DNA of 64,000 nt from Lineus longissimus (taxonomy: Eukaryota > Nemertea > Pilidiophora > Heteronemertea > Lineidae), in assembly GCF_910592395.1 (NCBI RefSeq), contig NC_088323.1, forward strand, positions 1,302,001 through 1,366,000, in the 5' to 3' direction. How positions within the stretch are numbered: the first letter of the stretch is position 1; each line of letters opens with the position of its first letter. Positions 14,101 through 27,800 of the stretch are shown in pieces. Made by a program: the position numbers and the translations under genes. Under the pieces are notes generated by a model that was given only the letters and a program-made list of their open reading frames with translations, was not told where the DNA came from and made no database searches.

Positions 14101-15751
14101 GGACAACCATTTTACGCCCCACAATGCTTAGGTGCCAGCTGGGTTTTAAGGTCCTAGAAAAACCACCTTTGATCAGAGATTGCCATCACAAGCAACTAAC
14201 ATGTTTCTGATTTGGTGGAGTTTTTTGCTTGCTATGGCAAAGACAGAAGGTATGAGGAGCCTCAGTCTCATTGGAAGGGCGAGAGGTAATCTGATTTGCC
14301 AGGAATATCAATGGTCAGTGGTATCCCTATTATCAATCCATGCCATTGTCAACTGCCATCTATATTCAACTTCATAAACTATGCAGATTGCGAAGAATGG
14401 TGTCCAGGTTGATGGAGACCACGTTTTCAGGTCAAAATGGTTGTTAAGGGGAAACAAGAACAGATGTTAGGCTGGACTCAACAAGATCACCACCACCTGT
14501 TTACATGGTTAAGTTCTTGCAATTGCCTGTTCATGGCCTCTAAGGGCAACTACGGTGTCTGACAATCCGATAGTGTTCAAGAACAGATAGATCTTTGGCG
14601 GAAAGATGTTGGCAACAGTGGAGACACCTGCAGGATGACTGACTACACAAACTAAACACAGTGATGCAGTCATCTCTACTGCTCTTACGAAAAATTCTCA
14701 TAACGGCGAATGACTTTTCTCCATGGTGAAGATAATTATGTCAGCCTCACCATGGTACACTCTACAGGGAGTAGGCATTTGCAAAAACTAAAAACTAAAT
14801 ACAACAATAAGGAATACAATAATAACATAACAACAGAGAACATGTAAAATAATGTTTTTCAATGAATCAATAAACAAAAACTCAAGTGTTAGTGCCCAGC
14901 AAACACAAGACACGCGGCTCAGGTCTGGCTAGCACAGGCTAGGCTTGGCCCTGCCTAGCCAGGTCAATGCCAGGCCTGTCCCACAGCTTCACCGTGGCTT
15001 TCCCAGACCTGGCTTGGCATCTTGACCTGCATTTGCAAGAACGTATTTTTAAAAAAAACGGCACTGGGAATTCACCAAATTGTTTGTATGAGAAATATAT
15101 ATACATGCCATACAGCAAGTCAAGGAAGAAAAATGTGTCATATTTTGTATAACCGACGTGTTTAAGATGCCGGCAGATTGTCTTAGTTTAATTTTCCACA
15201 CCACACCATTGTTTGTTTCTCTCAAATACAAATGTCGGGTATTTTCTTTTCTGCTAAAATCAATATTAGGGTTGTTCCTCTGGAGATAACCACCATTGCA
15301 CCCTGGTGGAAGTCTTAGGAGAAACTTGACTCCCAGTCAGATTGCTGGTGTCAGAAAAAAATCGGACACATGATGAACTTCTTTGACTGGCCTTTTGAAG
15401 CCCCATCTGATGGGGGGGGGGGGGGGCTCCTCACCTTTTGGCCAGCCCTGTGTGTGACCAGGCATGCCATCCCAGTTTCAAATTAACTGGCACATGGCCC
15501 AACCCTGGTCATGATGGCATACTATCTCTGGCCGAGCCACGGTCCTCACCCGACATGATACCACCCCTCACCCATGTCTTGCCAAAAATGGCCTGGTGGG
15601 CTCAAATGAGCTTGGTCCATCCCTGGCTAGACCTGGTTAGGCTGGAATCAGAGTCAAATTTTACAACAAAAGGGCTCCCAAACACCTCCCACATCAGATG
15701 TCAAGTTAAACTTGTGATTATGCCAAAAGAGTATAATATAATGCAACATAC
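11172..15751. other. 3' UTR and intergenic/intronic stretch without recognised genes
   Basis: The first few hundred bases are probably the 3' UTR of the FN3 gene; an AATAAA lies near 11440. No coding exon could be supported in the rest, although the lone exon at 15752-15910 would need its downstream exons here if intact. The stretch has a perfect 8-bp hairpin at 14937-14960 (GGCTAGGC/GCCTAGCC), a GC-rich low-complexity segment at about 15430-15650 rich in TGGCC and CCTGG words, and a G15 run at 15412-15426. Confidence 0.5.
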
Positions 15752-15910
15752 CTTAGTCAAAAACCTGAGCTCAGCACGACACTTGCGTTGAAACTTTGCA
15801 GCTCCTTGAACACGATCGATTTTTGCTGTTCGAAAAATTAGATCTTCAGCAATGGCTATAAAGTCATTCACAACGGAGAGAGCAGACTTTGCTGGTTGTT
15901 TCTCGGCCAT
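15752..15910 (-). CDS. First exon resembling UPF0415/C7orf25-family protein (rest not found)
   Basis: On the minus strand an ATG at 15910-15908 opens 53 codons ending in a good donor (AAG|GTATGT, exon end 15752, phase 0). The peptide reads IAIAEDLIFRTAKIDRVQGA and continues through AAKF, RAEL and RFLTK. This follows the N-terminal helical pattern of human C7orf25 (IAIA..LI.R, then GGAK, then KAELKFL.KV) with nearly the same spacing. The function of that family is not established. Human C7orf25 is about 420 residues, but I could not find the remaining exons on the minus strand as far as the FN3 gene. Either the intron is long, the exons are short and diverged, or this is a truncated duplicate. 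Family assignment is inference from remembered similarity. Confidence 0.5.
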
Positions 15911-17576
15911 GGTTCATGGATTAAAACTTCACAGAAGAAAAAAGAAGAAAAAGGAAGAATGGAAGGTCAGCTCAATCATATATTCTAAAATACCTTGGTA
16001 CCGTAAAGTCAACTTTTAAATGGAAAATGCATAAGCCTCGTTCTGAGAGTGGAGTGTTTTGGACACGCAACCAAGATGCTCTACCAAAGTTCCCTCGGGT
16101 TGCACTAAAATGTGGAACCATGCACACAGCTCACTTCAGAAGTTTGAGGCTCTCAAAACACTGCTTCAAACACAAATCAGCCAAGGAAGCATCAACCACC
16201 CTAAGTTTTTTAATGAGCACTACACATATTTGCTGAGAAAAACGCTCCAAATAGCCCATTTGCGCGGATTTTAGCGTCACTTGAGCGAGCCGATCCGAAC
16301 TTCCTATACGGGCTGCCGTAACATAATGTAAACAACGGCGCTTCCGGCGCTCCGGGCAGGCGATGGATGGAATTTGCCAAATTCGCACATATTCAAGTTA
16401 TTTCGTGGCCTATCTTTTTAAGTTTGAGGTATTTTAGAATAGAAATTGAACCCTCGGCTTCGGACCTTGGTTGAGTTACCAAGACACTCTCGGGTGGAGC
16501 TAAAATTTCGTCCAAACCCTCGCCTGTCGGCTCGGGTTTGGACTGTATTTTAGCTCCACCCTCGAGTGTCTTGGTAACTCAACCAAGGTCCTCCGCCTCA
16601 GGTTCAATTCCTTAAATCATAATCAACCAGTTCAGCTTTCTGTGCATTACCTCAGATTTGCTGTATATTACATAAGGCGTTCGACATTAAAATGGCAGTC
16701 TATACAGCTTTTAATCTAAGAAATGCCACAGTAAAACACCCCCCTCAACGTTCTACCAAACCCTACTGACTGGAGTAATCCCCTGGCCATGGTAGTTAGC
16801 CAAGGGCAACTCATAGTCATACATGTGACTGATCAAATGAGACAGTCGAAAGGAAGGGTAACACCATTTTCAACCTTTGCATTGATGTTTGGTAACAGCT
16901 GGAATGTCCGACGGCGAAGTAGGTCTCTGCCCCCAACAGCTTCAGCCGACTGAAAAAAAATAGACAGTTCAGCTTTAAATTTCATCCACATGTTTTAAAA
17001 CTGGTTGAAAAAACAGTCATAACGTCAGCTATATTGAAAGATAGCTGACACGAACCTAATTACTGCTATCTTTAGTTTTAATGGAATCTGCAAATAGCAA
17101 GTTTGATGCAATAACTATCTGCACAACGTCAAAATAAGTGATTATAGTGAGACTTTTCACATTTCGCCCAGTTAGTCTCGCGCAATGCCAAATGGTCGCA
17201 AACTGAAAAACGGTGCCTAGTCGTTACCGAAATGCGCGCGACTCACAGTATGGCTGACTCTGTCTTGTAAATTTTCGTCACCACCATAAAATATCGATTT
17301 ATTGCTGTCTGCATCCGCCCCGATTACAGAAAATATTCAGAAAAGATACATTGATAGGTTGGCTTAAATATAGAGTTCGGATTTTTGAAATCAAATTCTG
17401 ATCAACATGTGGAAATTGCCTTTTTTGTGTGACAAGTTCTATTTTTTGAAAGGGTTTATTATAGTTTCTACAGGATGACCCAAAATTCATCCTGAGAGAG
17501 GGTCATAGAGTACTATAGGTTTTGATCTTGAAAAATCCCTTTTTCAGAACTCAACTGTGATAAAGGCTCAAGAACC
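15911..17576. other. Intergenic region between divergent genes
   Basis: This 1.7-kb stretch separates the minus-strand exon starting at 15910 from the plus-strand secernin start at 17577, so it should hold both upstream regions. No TATA box stands out. The main structure is the large palindrome at 16444-16609. Open frames near 16027-16388 show no recognisable domain. Confidence 0.5.
16444..16609. repeat. Large near-perfect palindrome (about 80-bp arms)
   Basis: The left arm begins AATTGAACC and the right arm ends GGTTCAATT. The arms match over a 28-nt core (from GGACCTTGG to GACACTC), a 15-nt block (GGGTGGAGCTAAAAT) and a 10-nt block (GTCCAAACCC), with only a few bases between arms. Each arm also carries its own small palindrome, CTTGGT-6 nt-ACCAAG, so nested hairpins are possible. 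It resembles a foldback or MITE-type element or a recent inverted duplication. No target-site duplication was established. Confidence 0.85.
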
Positions 17577-19665
<2,089 letters not shown>

Positions 19666-21176
19666 CTACTTTTCTCATGTCAAGCTGCCAAGTAATCCAA
19701 TGTCTTTGTGTGTGTACATGTAGAATTTATAGTGCACGAAATATGTATACGTAGCCTACAGGGCCCACCTGCAAGGAGAAGAGGTGTTTTGAGGATTGTT
19801 CTTGGAAATTTTTGTTCAGAGAATATATGTGAATATACCGGTAATATCATAGTGGCGTAAAGTCAGGGCTCTCAATGATCTCAAAAGTTGGCCATTTTCT
19901 GTCCAAATCGACACAACTCGCTGATCTAGATGAGACAGCTGATGGGAGGTCTGAAGGATCTGTTTCAAACTCAAAACATCCAGTCATTGTGACAATAGTT
20001 GTGGCTTTTAGCTACATGTAATGATTGTATGCCAATAGATGTTATGTCTGCATTGAGCTGAATGTTGCAGGTTTTATTGCTCAAGTTTCTGAGTATTCTG
20101 AATCTTGGTAACAATGATGGCTTGATCGATGTCAGTATTTGTAAGTGTAGAAAAATGACTGAGTTCGCCTTGGCAATCAGCATATCTTCATGCAATAGGA
20201 CATTTTAGCCTATCAAAATTTAAGTGAATGTGATATTTTTTTTAAACATTTTTTTGGCACTTTACAATCGTGTTGAAACTCTTTGGAAAGGTTTCTCACT
20301 GCAATATTTATGTCAGTTATTTTGTAATCTTTTGACAACTTCTTTTGCCAGCTGTATATCAATGTTTTGATTGTGTATGTGCATGTTGCACTGTAGATTA
20401 TTGCCTTTGTTTTCAGCCATTTTACTTAATTTATGAGTGCTGGCCTAGTCCCCAATTGTCTTTTGCTGTGGATCACAAGAAATTAAAGACCACAGTTGCA
20501 TTTCTGTTGACAAAAACTATTCAGGGCCTAGTCAAGTTTGTGCCATTTCATTTTTCATGTTTATACTATTTTCAAGATGCCAACGTAGTGTTCATTCTGA
20601 AAGGTGTTGGTCACAGGATATTAATCACTGTAATGGAAGATACATTTAACCTTGTTCTGAACATTGCGGTCCTTGGTGACACAACAAGAACTGCTACGTA
20701 GGTTTTAAATTGATACCCGATGTTCACTTTTGAGCCCTTTTGAGGTAGAAATAGATACATCAAAATGCAGGCTAAGACCCGCCAACACAGTATAACATAT
20801 GGATTGTTTTGGACTTTGTTTCTTTAGCATTTCAAATAGGCTGTTGCCAATCAGTATGATGAGATCTATTGCTAGCCATTGCCACTTGTCCAATGTTTAG
20901 ACTATGTTGTATCAATGTTTACATTCTGTACCTCCATGTAAGAGGTGAAGATGTCGTGTGCACGCCAGCGGCTCAGGGCCAGGTTTGTTGGAGTTCACAT
21001 TTTCTTATCAAACATGTCACAGTTCACTTTTCATGTGTGACATAGAGAACAAACAAGTCATTTCCAAAGAGCGGGCTACATACGACTCATTATGTCACTT
21101 TCCACCCTCATGTTGTGACTTGTCATGATCGGTCAACGCCTTGTTTGTGACAAGGGAACAGAGACAAGTGACTTTG

Positions 21177-21182
21177 AATAAA
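21177..21182 (+). terminator. AATAAA poly(A) signal, probably secernin
   Basis: AATAAA occurs 1.5 kb downstream of the secernin stop codon on the same strand, just before the minus-strand 3' end of METTL18. It is the clearest canonical signal in this interval, but no transcript evidence is available. Confidence 0.4.
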
Positions 21183-21453
21183 CCTGGCCGATGAGGAGAC
21201 CATGAATAAATGTCTAGTCAAAGAATCACAAGTCTTGTTCCATTCATTCAGTTGATCTCTCAACAGTGAACTGAGAAACAAATCCAGTAACTTCGCTTGG
21301 GACGGGAGCTGCTGTGAATCGCCAGGTCATTATGCCTCCTGGCTGATTCTGCAGCGTGAATTTCGGCTTTTCTACAATCTCAGAAGATTGGGACATTGAA
21401 AGCTGGGGCATGCAATCAATAAAACAAAACAAGAAGATTCCATATCAAGAATA

Positions 21454-21459
21454 GGATTT
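21454..21459 (-). terminator. AATAAA poly(A) signal, probably METTL18
   Basis: On the minus strand AATAAA lies about 470 nt downstream of the METTL18 stop. It is a canonical hexamer in a plausible place. Confidence 0.4.
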
Positions 21460-21568
21460 ATTCATACAAAATAACTCAAGCTCAATTGCTTCCCACAGAC
21501 AATAGGCAATGGTCATACCATTGACTAAATGATTCACAATGTTGTAGTTTATTACGGTGAGGGAGCAT

Positions 21569-21601
21569 ACATGTACATGTACATGTACATGTACATGTAC
21601 A
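21569..21601. repeat. (ACATGT)n microsatellite
   Basis: A perfect run of about 33 nt with a 6-nt unit, acatgt. Shorter versions of the same self-complementary word recur at about 32430, 34368, 42945 and 43079. Confidence 0.95.
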
Positions 21602-21927
21602 ATGTAGCAAAAGCATGTTCTCATTTGGCTTAAAAGTGCTTCTGCTATAATCCCTAACTAATCAAATATCATCTTGTCACTCGTTCCATGAGCAGAATCT
21701 CTCGCTGGACACCTGAAATAGACAAGAGGAGCGAACTAAACTTGACTTGCAACCTGTTGACTGGGGTCTACCTTCTTGCTTGGTACCAGGCGCCAAGTCA
21801 AGAATGGGATAGTTGACTTCACAAATGAAATGCACATCGAGGTTATAAGTGGACAACATACCTTACATGTTAGTTAAACTGACATAAGCAAGAACATGTT
21901 TACGTTCAATGACTAGTAGGACGGAAA

Positions 21928-24631
21928 TCAGATGTAAATTTCTTTAAACACACCTTCTTCAAAAAGTTTAACAATCTTTATTGAGAATTCCCCAAGGTTT
22001 TTTACCATATCCTCAAAATCTCTGGTGCCTCCACCAACTCCAAAATAGTATGTTTTAGCAGCAATGAATCTGAGTGAAATGTTAAGAATAAGAATAAATA
22101 TCATGAATAACTTGCCAACGGAGAGCTTCCATAGCAAATTTCAGTGTCTTCTCTATTGTCAATCAGTGCAGAAGCCAAATTCCTGCTCCCGGCCTAAATC
22201 TTTTCAAATGTCAGTAAATGTAGATTTTACAACCTTTCTAGCATACCCTACACCTATATGATTGCTATTGGCAAAGAACAAACTAGGAGTCAAATCAAAG
22301 GATACATTTTTCCTGAATCTTTCAAAAGTTTCTCCATGATGTTATAAAGCTTTTTATAGTTAGCAGGGTTGTATATTGTCTCAGAAGTCAAAATAACGTC
22401 AAATCTGAAATTAGAAATTACAGTATGAACCTTGATCTAGAAATCACAGGTGAAACAAGATTATTTATCTTTGGTAAATGGTGTCTGTCATCAGCACCAA
22501 CATTGAGTTGGTCAGGCTGCATGTGTTTAAAGCAACTGTCAGACACATCTCCACATGAATCTGCCGCGTTCCCTTGACCTACTCTATCTCTAGCCTCTCT
22601 CAACAACATAGAGGCTGGATTGAGTTACAGAAATACCCAAGAATAACATTTCAACTCACTCCTTGAGAACATTTGTACACTTTGAGACTACCTTATACCT
22701 CTGTAAAGTAACTCACCTCTGATCCAGTTGCTCCTGCACGTAGGACCAGTCTCCGGCCAAAAACTGACACCGAGATGAGACAGAACTCAAATCAGAATTT
22801 TCTGGGTCTTCTATATTTAGGATGGTATTTGGGATAGTGACTTTCTCCAAAACTTCTTTATTCTGTAAAGACAATCAAGAGTTTGATGGGAAAGAGTTGC
22901 TGCAAAGGTGACAATGTCTAATGCAGAAACTGCAGTACCAGTTACAAATTTTCACTGCCTCACTAAAAACCTTTCACAATTTGACTGGACAAACATACTT
23001 ACATAATCAGTAAATGTGACAGTAGCTCCTTGTATGTAGGCATACAGTCCCGGTAAACCACTTCCACAGCCTATCTGCAAAGTAAAGAAATGTTCAGTAG
23101 GCTGTTTCTTTAGAAAACAGAGCTGTGAAAGCAAAATCAGTGTTTCTGGAGAGAGAGTGGTCTTAGAAGTTTAACATTTTCCAAATCACTCCAGGGTTTG
23201 GTTTGTTTCAGTAAGCCCAACAGTAGTTTTTAATTAAAGTGAGATTCCATAGTCAAGACTGCTGCCTCTCCAAATGAAGAACTCATGAAACAACTTAGAA
23301 AGATGCAGGGAAAAACATACGGACAACCGGGCTTACCTCACATACATTTATCCCCCTCCATGCGATATCTTCCAATGACAGATAGTGCACCAAGTCTACA
23401 GAGCATTCCCAAGTTTTAAGACCTCCTGAAAAATAGATATGGAAACTGATTTAAGTTTAAAGGGGTACGCCGTTCTTAATTATTTGTGGTCCAATTAAGT
23501 AGAAATCCACTAATACACATAGTGCAGTTATTGTGAGTACGAATTTGTTTAAAGTTGGTCTATTTGTAAATCAGTCTAATGGCAATGTTGAAATTTATAT
23601 TCAGTATGTATTTTCGCAATTGTACATTTTAAAATTTAATTACAAATTCAAAATTTTTAATGAACGGTGTAGGCCTTTGTCCCAAGTAATCACAAATCAG
23701 ACATTAGCATGGCACGCCAAATGTAATAAAGTAGTTTATAACACCCAATACTTGCCTTCATATACATTTGGTATCAAATCAGATGAGAGACTGGACTTGT
23801 CTTCACCCGATTCCTTTGACTCAGACACAATTTCATCCACCACGTCATCTTTGGAACACATATAAAATAAAAAGCTGCCATCCTCTAACTGCAAGGCCTG
23901 AACATTCTCCCGGTCACTTGGAACGTCATGGAGCTGAAAAAAAGAAATGAAGTTGTGACAAGACGAACAAATGATGCGAACCCTTAGTGTAGAAGTTCCT
24001 TTTCAATGCGGAGTAAAGTGTTTCCCTTTGTGTGAGGCACAATCTGACTATCTCAATCGCTTCTAAGATCTCTGTAGTCCATGAAGTCATCTGTGCAACT
24101 GATTTGAAATGAGCAGCGTTGTGAGTTTTTAGCCTTTAAAGAATGAAAGATCAATACTTGACCTGGTCCTCTTGAATTGAAACTTTCTCAGCTGGTTTTA
24201 GAATTGGAGTTTGAGAAGTTTCATCATCTTTCCTTTTCTTTTTTGTCAATGGTGAATCTGAAATCAAATACAGGGAATAAGCCAGTCAAGGAGTCAAGCT
24301 ATGAGAGGGTCCGCGTGAAGCAGACCTTGTTTGTACGCCTACCTACCATGAAGAGGATGCCATTTGGCATAGCTATTGAAACGGTTAACGAACACCTTAA
24401 CATAACTTTGTACCACCCTATATATTGAGAGTGCCAGGGTGCATTTTTTCTGGAACATGATGTACACTAGTAAGTAAACTTATGAGATGTGTTTTCGACT
24501 TGGCTATATATGATCGAATTCTACAATGACAGCCAATAACTTTGAGTTTTTCTCCCACTTTTACTTGTTCCTGGTTTATTAAGGCTTGTCTCTGAATCAT
24601 CTGGGAGTTGAAAATTGAATGAAAAAGACAT
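21928..24631 (-). CDS. METTL18: METTL18, protein-histidine N-methyltransferase, complete 8-exon gene
   Basis: Exons in transcript order: 24631-24565, 24257-24163, 23933-23756, 23425-23337, 23074-23003, 22862-22717, 22404-22306 and 22069-21928. The total is 888 nt, 295 aa (human about 372). The family is a Rossmann-fold SAM-dependent enzyme that methylates a histidine of ribosomal protein RPL3. Seen: N-terminal MSFSFNFQ; a KKKRK nuclear-localisation-like patch at 28-32; LIPNVYEGGLKTWECSVDL, matching the family's substrate-side segment; motif I EIGCGSGLPG at 143-152; the acidic motif TDYN; LTSETIYNP, the hallmark of this methyltransferase group; and AAKTYYFGVGGG near the C-terminus. Intron 3 has a GC donor (GAAG|GCAAGT) that is required to keep EGGLKTW in frame; the other introns are GT-AG. 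It is shorter than human because the N-terminal linker is reduced. The start lies 221 bp head-to-head from ceramide kinase. Confidence 0.93.
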
Positions 24632-24852
24632 TTTATTGACTGTTTTCATTAAAAATTTGGCAAGAGTAGTTTCTACATTAAACGAAAGATGGCGCTGCGC
24701 CTAATTGACCATAAAAAGATTGAGCCAATCACAGACACGGATTATCATCACTGCGGTGTACTTGGTTCATAATAAACAATCAAACACATTGTGTCACATT
24801 TCGGCATCACACTTCATCCAAATTCGATTTCGTGTCAGTTAACGCCACAATA
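24632..24852. promoter_or_regulatory. Bidirectional promoter, METTL18/ceramide kinase
   Basis: Only 221 bp separate two divergent start codons. The interval holds a CCAAT word (24725-24729) and a YY1-like AAGATGGCG (24687-24695), but no TATA box. These are common in housekeeping bidirectional promoters. Shared regulation is inferred from layout alone. Confidence 0.6.
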
Positions 24853-27800
24853 ATGCCGCGATTGAGTGCTGACGAACCGCGAAGGCTATTCAAACCGAAA
24901 GAAGCCTTTGGAGATCCAAATGAAGCGTTTGAAATGGATACGGAAGAGATAAACACTGTTCCAGTTCCAGACACACACTGGCTTGAAGAAAAAATGACAG
25001 CTATATTCACTGTGGATGGCCTTGCTTATGATGCTACTCTTGACAATGAAACTCTCACTTTTAGCAAGGTGGAAGGCCAGGGAAAGAGTAATAGGGGTAA
25101 TTGTCTATTCTAATCAACTGTTGCCATGTATTTCTTTTGCAGTGACTAGAGTAGAGTTTACTAAAGTAGCTTTTAACTATACAATGTTTACACAAAGTAG
25201 GCTATAGGCCTAGGCCTATATAGGGTGTAGTAGAAGTAGAACTAGGCCAATGGATCGAATGAGTGTCATGACTGTCATCTCTATGTCTTGGCCTATCATC
25301 GCATCATCTCCAAATGTTCTTTTGGCTTTTGTTGATGAATGTTGAATGCCAAAACTGAAATTATTCGGTCGATCACTGTGACGTACACCAGACGGTCACT
25401 GACAATCATAATCATAATAGGCCTATGACGGTCAGTTTGCATGATGTTATGACCGTGCTCCCCACTCCACTCCCATCCTCAGCCCATGCAGACTGGAATA
25501 ATCAATCACTTAAGAATATCTACCTGTAACCAGCACCCAATCAATAGTTCTTTAGTCCTTGTCACGATTCTTCCTCGTAGGATAATGTGCAGTCTATCAA
25601 TCGATTAGTATGCTTCAACACAAACAGAAGTTCCCAACTGTAAGTGTGCTGTAGACCTGGGGAGATTGTCAATTGCTGGATTTTATGCTTTGACTTAATG
25701 AGCTTTGGGAAAATGAAAAGAAGTTTATGAGCCGAACAAAAGTTTGTGTATCAGGCATACGAAGTGACAGTGGCGTGATGAGTGTCTGGTCACCGCTTTG
25801 TCCTTGACAGGTTGAGCTAAGAGTATTACCAGAGATAGTATAGAACTCGATTGATTACTCAATTGGAAACCATGAAAATATTTACCAATTTCTAACCGGT
25901 TGATACATTGTATTAGTATCAAAAGTCAACTTGACCTGAGAGTGTAATAAAGTTCAAACTCCCGACTTGACCCACTAAAGTTTAACTTGACATGTGACAT
26001 GAACTACAGATCTGTTGATTACTCTGGCCATCCAGCCGAGGTGTCACACATAATCCAATGTTGTTTCATCGGTCAAGTACTTTATACTCATCAGGCCTGC
26101 AGGCATGAGTTTGGCGACAATCCATTCATGATCTCACAATGCCTTGGTTTACAGTGCCTGAGGTATACAGTCAATATGTTCTACAAAATACTGGCATGTA
26201 TATAGGCCTCTCAGCAATAGCATGTGTGTTTAATCCTCTCAGAAAAAACTTACATGATTATTGTTGAAGATTTACTGTTTACATGTTGTACACTTGTCAC
26301 TGAGTCCGAGTTTGATCAAACATTGAATGCAGGGCACATACTAGTCATAGTAATAATAATATGATATGCCTTGCGGAATAAAACATGCAGTTTTCCTTAC
26401 ATAGTACTTTTGCTTTTGCTTGGTACTGTGTTCAAGGGGAGATCATAATCTGAAATCAGTGTTTTTTACATACATGTACATGTATCAGTCAGCAGAAGCC
26501 AGTATGGAATCAGACTTTAGAACAGAAAAGAGATGGCCCCTTGGCCACATCCAATTCCAAGGCTAGTATTGTGAAGGGTTCCCAAGGTTTCCCTGTTTGC
26601 CATGAGCTAGACAGGATTACCGCACCACCATGCTATGACCAGGACAAACCATAACGATGTTACACATGCTCTCATGTCGATACAGTCAACTTTTACCATC
26701 AAGTAAACAATCTTGGTTTGTGTATCCGTATCTATGGCGACACCTGTTAAACATCATCCCGGAAAATCGTTAAAGTGCACTTGTCATGCTTGTGGTCATG
26801 AAACGATTGCTGCAACATAAAACAGTTATCTGACAGTTATGGCCACAATGGAGCTTAATGAGTTTTCTATCGCGTGATTGATGGATGTGGTTATGCTTTA
26901 TAAAGACAGAGTGGTCTTTGCCGCAACTTAAGGCTGCGGTGAAATGAACAGGTCGGGACCATCACCTCGTAGATTGGTTTGGGGACAGTTCATCTCCGCA
27001 CAACTCAGCTGCTTTGAACGATTCATTCATTTAGTGCTAAGGCAATTATCTGGTCAATTTTACATGCTTCACATGCAATTCTGCTCAAGCTCTATCATGT
27101 CTTATCATTACATAAAATTCCCGTGATTCAAAATAGAACAATGTGTATCTTTTCAGGTTCAAAATTCAAGAAAAAAAAAGCAGCGGATGATGTAAATTAT
27201 ATTTCTCTCAAAAATGTTTACGGTGTTACCGTAAAACGTACAAAGAATGCAAAAAAGTCAGATACTGAAGGTGTGGGCGTTTGTGAAGGAATGATCGTGT
27301 ACACTTATGAACGCAGCGGGAACAAGTTTAAGGAGAATGCAATCTTCTTCCAGCATCCCAGTGATGGTTTGTGTGGGAAATGGGTCGAGAGGATACAGAA
27401 AACAATCCAAGGTAGGTTTTCCCCTCTTTGAAGCACTATTTAAATCAATCCTCTTAGTCTTACTGAACTAGTTTCACCGACCTAAGACTGTCAGTTTTGA
27501 CTAGAAGTTATGATGTGATTTCAATACCAATGACACTAATCTCACTTTATCTTGCAGGTTACGGTGAACGACCCCAGAACCTCTTCTTCATATTACAGCC
27601 GTTTGCGGGGAAGAAAAATGCCCGGTCATTGTACAAAATGCACTGTGAGAATATCTTCAAACTGAATCATGTGAAAGTGGAATACATTGGTAAGAACAAG
27701 TTGCCCCATCCTTATCCACTTGAAAGTGCAGTGACAATCCCCACAAGGTTATTTCAAAGTCATTTAAAGATAGGTTTTGTGATCAATTGCCAGCATAGGC

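Larger units (their letters stand above)
19666..21927. other. Convergent 3' region of secernin and METTL18
   Basis: This stretch lies between the secernin stop (+) and the METTL18 stop (-). It is AT-rich and mostly 3' UTR. A plus-strand AATAAA at 21177 and a minus-strand AATAAA at 21454-21459 suggest the two transcripts end about 270 bp apart. A perfect ACATGT microsatellite lies at 21569-21601. A minus-strand frame at 21244-21432, with a ccccag acceptor upstream, could be a small extra exon, but I recognise nothing in it. Confidence 0.5.

Noticed and set aside
15438-15791. 117-codon plus-strand frame
   Set aside because: It lies in a repetitive GC-rich segment and overlaps the better-supported minus exon at 15752; there is no family resemblance.
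20345-20701. 118-codon frame after secernin
   Set aside because: It is Cys/Phe-rich, has no domain and falls in the probable 3' UTR.
21244-21432. 62-codon minus-strand frame with a ccccag acceptor
   Set aside because: It is somewhat protein-like, but I found no partner exon and it overlaps the likely end of METTL18 transcripts; too weak to call.
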